Assembly (NCBI GenBank): GCA_035640715.1
Contig: DASQVO010000366.1
Location: forward strand, 1-9,559
Length of the DNA: 9,559 bases
DNA from: DASQVO01 sp035640715
GTDB taxonomy: Bacteria; Actinomycetota; Actinomycetes; Streptosporangiales; Streptosporangiaceae
Direction of reading: 5' to 3'
The notes beneath the pieces were generated by a model. The model had not been told where the DNA came from and searched no databases. It saw only the letters and a list, made by a program, of their open reading frames with translations. Shown one piece after another: positions 6,211 to 9,559 of this stretch (its first letter is position 1; every line of letters begins with the position of its first letter). A program made the position numbers and the translations under genes.

Positions 6211-6252
6211 GCCATGACAGTAGCCACGTTCAGCGGCATGGGCAACAACTAG
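6205..6252 (+). CDS. Possible 15-codon peptide gene opposite the MFS leader
   Basis: Plus strand GAGGAAGG (6195-6202) precedes ATG 6205 and ATG 6214. The frame reads MHAMTVATFSGMGNN and stops at TAG 6250-6252. Spacing to the second ATG (11 bases) is acceptable. It is antisense to the candidate promoter and upstream reading frame of the MFS gene. Such a short frame with a purine-rich stretch upstream can arise by chance, and no promoter was recognised for it. Confidence 0.13.
   Translation: MHAMTVATFSGMGNN
6217..6245 (-). promoter_or_regulatory. Candidate promoter for the second MFS gene leader
   Basis: Minus strand: TTGCCC (6245-6240), exactly 17 bases, TACTGT (6222-6217). The -35 matches four of six consensus positions and the -10 three of six (first, second and last). 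Predicted transcription start is near 6210, at or next to the ATG of the upstream reading frame. A promoter further upstream is not excluded. Confidence 0.3.
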
Positions 6253-6738
6253 CCCAAGCGCCAACACAGCACGCACTGGCACCAGGCGAGGCAGACGACG
6301 TGCCCGTTGCGTGCCCGATCGGGCAGTCATCCCGGGTATCTCACGGCTACTCAGGGACAGGCCACCAACCCCGCTGACCTGCGGACGGGCAAGTCACGGC
6401 GGTCCGGCCGACGATCTTCTAATCAGTCGGTCGGCGGTCTCGACGCCACCTGGCCCCGAAGTCTCATTGCAGCCTGCGATCCGCTCTGTGACGACGGAGG
6501 GGCAGGTGCGATCTTTCGGGCAGTGTGCTGCCTGATCTCTTCGGTGTCAAGGTAGTTCGGTCACCCTGCGACCATCGCAAATCCGCCTCTTACCTGCGGA
6601 CATGCGTCCACGGCCGTCCACGAGCATCCATGGGTGTCTTCGCCGATTGTCACGCCGTTGGTCACTCAGACCTGAAGGCTCGGCCCCAAGCGTTCTAGCC
6701 ACCGGGTCAGTCTTCTGGGTTCAGTTCGGTGTTGCGGG
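6253..6738. other. Intergenic stretch without a recognisable gene
   Basis: About 490 bases with only short reading frames whose predicted proteins are Arg/Ser/Pro-rich and resemble no family I know. Contents I can point to: GCACCAGGCG at 6279-6288, which also occurs at 6121-6130 within the MFS leader hairpin, and the three tandem 10-mers at 6605-6634. Its proximity to a recombinase-like fragment suggests decayed mobile DNA. Confidence 0.5.
6605..6634. repeat. Three tandem imperfect 10-base repeats
   Basis: CGTCCACGGC (6605-6614), CGTCCACGAG (6615-6624), CATCCATGGG (6625-6634). The shared core is CRTCCAYG at a period of exactly ten bases, close to one helical turn. It lies ~105 bases upstream of the recombinase-like fragment. 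Arm-type binding site, iteron or chance cannot be told apart from one window. Confidence 0.4.
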
Positions 6739-6840
6739 GGATGGCGCGGGAGGATCGCAGCCGGCAAGGCATGGCAGGAACACAACCTGGTCTTCGCCTC
6801 CACGGTTGACGGACTCGGTGGACCGCTACCACTTTGCGAG
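6739..6840 (+). pseudogene. Probable fragment of a tyrosine recombinase (phage-type integrase)
   Basis: One plus-strand frame reads GRIAAGKAWQEHNLVFASTV then DGLGGPLPLCEW. Actinobacterial phage integrases commonly contain 'AGxxWxxHGLVFxSxxGTP' shortly before the HxxR box of the catalytic domain; the alignment covers about 25 residues and then fades. No Arg-His-Arg-Tyr set or start codon is present, and the frame runs into the 3' end of the TetR gene. If correct, it is what is left of an integrated element. The call rests on motif memory only. Confidence 0.35.
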
Positions 6841-6866
6841 TGGGCTCCGCTAAACAGGTCTTCGGC

Positions 6867-7538
6867 TCAATGCTCGGCTTCCGGTTCTGCGTTCGTGCCG
6901 GTGGTGAGGTGCGTGAGCGTGCGGCGAAGCCATTGTTCGTAGGCGTCAAGATTCCAGTTGAACGTGCGGACGATGAGGAAGTAGGTTTCGCCTGCGGCGA
7001 TGACACTGGCGGTGTCGATGATCCACTCCAGGTCACAGGACGGGCTCAGGAGACCGTCATCCCTCATGCGGGTCCACACGGCGCGGTGGAAGTCGCGCGT
7101 CTCCTCGCGGCCCCGCTGGAGGTGTTCCGCGATGAGCGGTTCGACCGACGCGGCGTCCTGGGCGACGCCGAACAGCGGGCCGGCCCGGTCCATGATCTCG
7201 CGGCTGATCGCGGCGACGGCTGCGATGCGCTCGAGGCGGGTGAGGGCCGTCATGGCGGCATGGGACGTGGCCCGGTCGACCACTCCGACCGGCTCGGTGT
7301 CGCCGACGATGGCAACGTCGAGGACCCGCTTAAGGAGTTCGGCCTTGGTGCCGAAGCGCACGTAGACCGTCCGCGTCGCGACCTCGGCGGCCTCAGCGAC
7401 CGCGGCCAGGGTGGTGGCGGCGTAGCCGTTGGCGAGGAACAACCGGGTTGCTGCGGTGATGATGCTGTGCTCGGTGCGCGCCACCTGGCGTCGCCGCAGG
7501 GGTCCGCTGCGGCGGTCGGGCTTGACCTGCTCTTCCAT
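6867..7538 (-). CDS. TetR/AcrR-family transcriptional regulator
   Basis: 223 residues from ATG 7538. The N-terminal DNA-binding domain is clear: RTEHSIITAATRLFLANGYA (~21-40), then TTLAAVAEAAEVATRTVYVR and FGTKAELLKRVLD, the helix-turn-helix with the 'TxxTVYxRFGTKAEL' recognition helix. The rest is a helical ligand-binding domain with AEHLQRGREETRDFHRAVWT and AAGETYFLIVRTFNWNLDAY near the end. The C-terminal tail (GTNAEPEAEH) is acidic. An in-frame ATG at 7562 would add eight residues; I prefer 7538 because TATAGT (7551-7546) lies seven bases before it and would give a leaderless message starting at this ATG. It is divergent from the VOC gene 50 bases away and most likely represses it and itself. 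Confidence 0.85.
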   Translation of the reverse strand: MEEQVKPDRRSGPLRRRQVARTEHSIITAATRLFLANGYAATTLAAVAEAAEVATRTVYVRFGTKAELLKRVLDVAIVGDTEPVGVVDRATSHAAMTALTRLERIAAVAAISREIMDRAGPLFGVAQDAASVEPLIAEHLQRGREETRDFHRAVWTRMRDDGLLSPSCDLEWIIDTASVIAAGETYFLIVRTFNWNLDAYEQWLRRTLTHLTTGTNAEPEAEH

Positions 7539-7559
7539 ATCATGCACTATAACTGTAAT
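7522..7559. promoter_or_regulatory. Overlapping divergent promoter elements between TetR and VOC genes
   Basis: Plus strand: TTGACC (7522-7527), 17 bases, CACTAT (7545-7550) could drive the VOC gene. Minus strand: TATAGT (7551-7546) could be the -10 for the TetR gene. A near-palindrome ATAAC-T-GTAAT (7549-7559) lies across both -10 regions. A repressor bound here would block both promoters. The plus-strand -35 lies inside the first codons of the TetR gene. Confidence 0.4.
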
Positions 7560-7588
7560 CATTCACTGACGATGCAATGGGAGTCCGG

Positions 7589-8113
7589 ATGGTCGACATC
7601 TCACAAGCGCCGGCGTTGGCGGGCGTCGCCCATGTCAAGCTGCCGGTCCGTGACCTGGCCAGGTCACGCGACTGGTACGCGAGCCGGCTGGGATTCGAGG
7701 TCATGATCGAGTTCGTCGAGCAAGGCCGGCTCATGGGGTACGGCATGCGCCATCCCAACGGCGGTCCCATACTCGGCCTGCGGCTGGACCCGGACCGCGC
7801 CGAGGCCGCCGCCGGCTTCGACTACTTCGCCATCGGTGTCCCGGACAAGGCCGCCATCGACGCGCTCGCCGCGCGACTGACCGCCCTCGGCGAGACCCAT
7901 GCCGGGGTAGTGTTCGCAATGATCGGCTGGTCCCTGCCGCTGCTGCACGACCCCGATGGCCACGAGGTCCGCTTCTACACCGTCGAACAACACACCGACG
8001 TTGAAGCGGGGGAAGTCCTCACTGCTCATGACGCCCGCGAAAACGCCGAGCGCCGGCAGCGCGAGTACGCCGAGCGTGAGTCGCGCGCCAAGGTGGAGCC
8101 CACCGATTCCTGA
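7589..8113 (+). CDS. VOC superfamily (glyoxalase/bleomycin-resistance fold) protein
   Basis: 174 residues from ATG 7589, chosen because GGGAG (7579-7583) stands five bases upstream; the alternative ATG 7577 includes that site. GVAHVKLPVRDLARSRDWYA then SRLGFEV (~12-38) is the first beta-alpha unit, with His15 at the usual first metal-ligand position. The second unit begins near FDYFAIGVPDKAAIDALAAR and ends LLHDPDGHEVRFYTVE (~118-133), with Glu126 in the usual last metal-ligand position. So it is a two-module VOC protein with a possible single metal site. The ~40-residue C-terminal extension is charged and helical (ENAERRQREYAERESRAKVE). Family members include lyases, dioxygenases and binding-type resistance proteins; which one this is cannot be read. 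Probably controlled by the divergent TetR. Confidence 0.82.
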   Translation: MVDISQAPALAGVAHVKLPVRDLARSRDWYASRLGFEVMIEFVEQGRLMGYGMRHPNGGPILGLRLDPDRAEAAAGFDYFAIGVPDKAAIDALAARLTALGETHAGVVFAMIGWSLPLLHDPDGHEVRFYTVEQHTDVEAGEVLTAHDARENAERRQREYAERESRAKVEPTDS

Positions 8114-8400
8114 TCGCATCCCAATCGCGACGGAGCATGCTTGCTCGTTATCCAGTGACTTCCGAGGACGCGCCTGTAGGCGCAGTCAGGGCGTGCTCCC
8201 TCAACCAACCCATCTCCTCTTCGGCCTGGGCTTTCTCTTGATCGCGCCCGATCGCATCTCCGATTAGTGCCTTTGAAGGCGTGCCACAGACGTGCGAGTC
8301 ATCAGGGGGAATCACGGGGAATCGCTGGCACGAGCGGACCTGCCGAGACTGGACCTGACCAGCGCCGCAGCAAGTCAAGCCGTCATGATCCGAACTCTGT
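8114..8400. other. Spacer downstream of the VOC gene with hairpins, no recognisable gene
   Basis: Two small hairpins are visible: GAGCA-N4-TGCTC (8133-8146), 19 bases after the VOC stop, and GCGCCT-GT-AGGCGC (8170-8183). Neither has a T-run. The first could be a weak terminator. A minus-strand frame across 8148-8340 is open (ending in GWLREHALTAPTGASSEVTG) but matches nothing I recognise and has no start context. Confidence 0.4.
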
Positions 8401-8457
8401 AAGGAGACCTCACCCATGACGACCAGATATCGGACGGGTGTGGCTCTTCTGCAGTGA
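8401..8457 (+). pseudogene. Start of an unknown gene, apparently cut off by the ISKra4-type element
   Basis: AAGGAG (8401-8406) is a near-perfect Shine-Dalgarno sequence nine bases before ATG 8416. The frame reads MTTRYRTGVALLQ and stops at 8455-8457. So well-formed a start with only 13 codons, directly before a transposase 3' end, suggests that only the first ~6 codons are original and the rest is insertion-sequence end. What the gene encoded cannot be told. Confidence 0.35.
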
Positions 8458-9559
8458 GATTGGTGATCAGGCCGCGAGGTCGTATCTCTCCTGCTCGGGG
8501 GGCGGGTGGACGCGCTGGTGCTCGCGGGCGAGGTGAAAGACCCAGTAGGCGTCGAAGTGGCCATTGTCGATCAGGGCGCGGAGCTTGAGAACGGCCTCGG
8601 CCCCGGCCAGCCCCCAGCGGGCGCCGGAGATGCCGGGGCGGTCGCCGATCAGGTGGCGGCAAGCCCCTTCGATCACCCCGGTCGCGATCGGCCAGCCGGC
8701 CGACAGGGCGCGGTCGTAGCGCAGGAACGCCGCGTTGCCGGTCAGGTAGCGGATGGCCGCGTCCGCGCCGCTGCGCTGATCACCTGCCAGGGAGGCTTTG
8801 CTGGCTTGCGCGCCGATGGCGTGGGCCGCCTGCCGGGCGTGCCCGGCCAGCACCTGCAGGGCCCGGGCGGCAACCCAGTCCTCGGCGGCCGGGTCGTCTC
8901 GCGCATGGAAGGACCACGCCGCGGTCCACAGGCGCTCGAGGACGTGCACGAAGTCCAGGATGATGTGGATGCGCACCTTCCGGCGGGCGGCCTCGGCCCG
9001 GATGATCTCCAGCTGGTGGCGGGCGCCGTCGGCCAGCACCACCCAGGGCTGCCGGTGGCCCGGGTCGCGGGCTCCGGCCTGGGCGAAAGCCGCGGCGACC
9101 ACCTGTTCGGGGGCTTGCCCGACCGAGCCGGTCAGCCAGGTGGCCTGCGCCTTCGGCCCGGGCCGGAGCTGCCGGCGGCCGGACCGGCCGCCGGGGACGG
9201 CGATCACATCATGGGGGCGGCGCGGGGCCGGGGCCGCGTCGCAGCCGGCCGCGAGGGTGGCCATGCGCTTGCGGTTCGCCTTTTCTCCCGGGGCCAGCCG
9301 GGTGCGGAAGGTCGCCTGCCTGCGGGCGGCGGCTTTGCGGGTGGCGTCCCGCAGCGCTTCGGGGCGCATCACGATGCCCCTGGCGTCCACCGAGACCACC
9401 AGCAGCATCTCCGCCGTGCACGGGGCCGGGACGCGGCGGCGGCAGCAGGCATCGATGCCGGCGGCGGCGCCCTGCACCAGGGCTTCGGCTTGCCGCTTGC
9501 CCACCACCGGCCCGCACCGGCGCCAGACCGCCTCCCGGGCGGTGCCGAAGGACGAGCGC
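8435..9559 (-). mobile_element. ISKra4-type insertion sequence, partial (runs off the right edge)
   Basis: Contains the transposase gene described separately. The near end is estimated at about 8435, from GGGTGTGGCTCTT in the short gap after the interrupted gene start. The other end is outside the window, so terminal repeats and target duplication cannot be checked and the boundary is approximate. Confidence 0.5.
8467..9559 (-). CDS. ISKra4-family transposase, C-terminal part (5' end outside window)
   Basis: Open from the right edge to TGA 8467-8469, about 363 residues. The edge reads RSSFGTAREAVWRRCGPVVG then KRQAEALVQGAA, a typical internal ISKra4 segment, so the GTG at 9507 is not the true start. 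Counting from that codon, the probable DDE triad is Asp41 (LLVVSVDARGIVM), Asp160 (PWVVLADGARHQLE) and Glu280 (ATGVIEGACRHLIGDR). Other family landmarks are DFVHVLERLWTAAWSFHA, ISGARWGLAGAEAVLKLRAL and FDAYWVFHLAREHQRVH at the end. No stop or frameshift is visible, so the enzyme may be functional if its N-terminus is intact. It cuts and joins DNA during transposition. Confidence 0.85.
   Translation of the reverse strand, partial: RSSFGTAREAVWRRCGPVVGKRQAEALVQGAAAGIDACCRRRVPAPCTAEMLLVVSVDARGIVMRPEALRDATRKAAARRQATFRTRLAPGEKANRKRMATLAAGCDAAPAPRRPHDVIAVPGGRSGRRQLRPGPKAQATWLTGSVGQAPEQVVAAAFAQAGARDPGHRQPWVVLADGARHQLEIIRAEAARRKVRIHIILDFVHVLERLWTAAWSFHARDDPAAEDWVAARALQVLAGHARQAAHAIGAQASKASLAGDQRSGADAAIRYLTGNAAFLRYDRALSAGWPIATGVIEGACRHLIGDRPGISGARWGLAGAEAVLKLRALIDNGHFDAYWVFHLAREHQRVHPPPEQERYDLAA

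Noticed and set aside
6307..6853. Two plus-strand frames of 82-83 codons in the intergenic region
   Set aside because: Composition is Arg/Ser/Gly-rich, there is no ribosome binding site or family resemblance, and they are in a different frame from the recombinase-like fragment.
8170..8183. GCGCCT-GT-AGGCGC hairpin as a terminator
   Set aside because: The loop is only two bases as written, there is no T-run, and it lies 57 bases after the VOC stop. It is recorded in the spacer entry only.
8148..8400. Minus-strand open frame as a small gene
   Set aside because: It has no credible start or ribosome binding site, continues into the antisense of the truncated gene start and the IS end, and resembles no known protein.
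1..9559. tRNA, rRNA or CRISPR array
   Set aside because: Reading both strands I saw no cloverleaf with a TTCGA-type arm and CCA-proximal stem, no rRNA-like conserved blocks, and no regularly spaced repeats of 25-40 bases.

Overview
The window looks like a piece of accessory chromosome from a high-GC actinomycete (Streptomyces or a relative). Coding regions are strongly GC-rich, codon third positions are mostly G or C, and the gene families (TetR, ArsR-type winged helix, Gfo/Idh/MocA, MFS exporters, VOC proteins, ISKra4-type transposase) are typical of that group. I cannot name a species from the sequence.

Layout. (1) 1-522: the C-terminal part of a TetR-family regulator, overlapped by the first ~70 codons of a Gfo/Idh/MocA-type oxidoreductase. 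That gene is cut off by (2) an insertion sequence at about 523-1750, with ~29-base imperfect inverted ends and a DDE (rve-type) transposase pseudogene on the minus strand that carries two compensating one-base frameshifts. (3) 1758-4725: a minus-strand class I methyltransferase, divergent from an ArsR-like regulator that is followed by an MFS exporter on the plus strand. (4) 4853-6250: a second MFS exporter on the minus strand, convergent with the first. Its leader holds a perfect GC-rich hairpin plus a T6 run directly against the Shine-Dalgarno sequence, with a very short upstream reading frame before it: a candidate transcription attenuator and the most interesting feature here. (5) 6250-6866: non-coding or decayed DNA with three tandem 10-mers and a probable tyrosine-recombinase fragment. 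(6) 6867-8113: a minus-strand TetR regulator divergent from a VOC (glyoxalase-fold) protein, with overlapping promoter-like elements between them. (7) 8114-9559: a spacer, a well-formed gene start (ribosome binding site plus ATG) cut off after a few codons, and then an ISKra4-type transposase that runs off the right edge.

How it may work together. This is a patchwork of small regulator-plus-target cassettes separated by mobile elements, not one pathway. Each intact regulator sits beside its likely target: ArsR-like with MFS (and perhaps the methyltransferase), TetR with VOC. The second MFS gene has no adjacent regulator gene but has its own cis-acting attenuator-like leader. Two exporters, a methyltransferase and a VOC protein would suit a small-molecule tolerance region, but the sequence does not reveal the substrates; that reading is inference.
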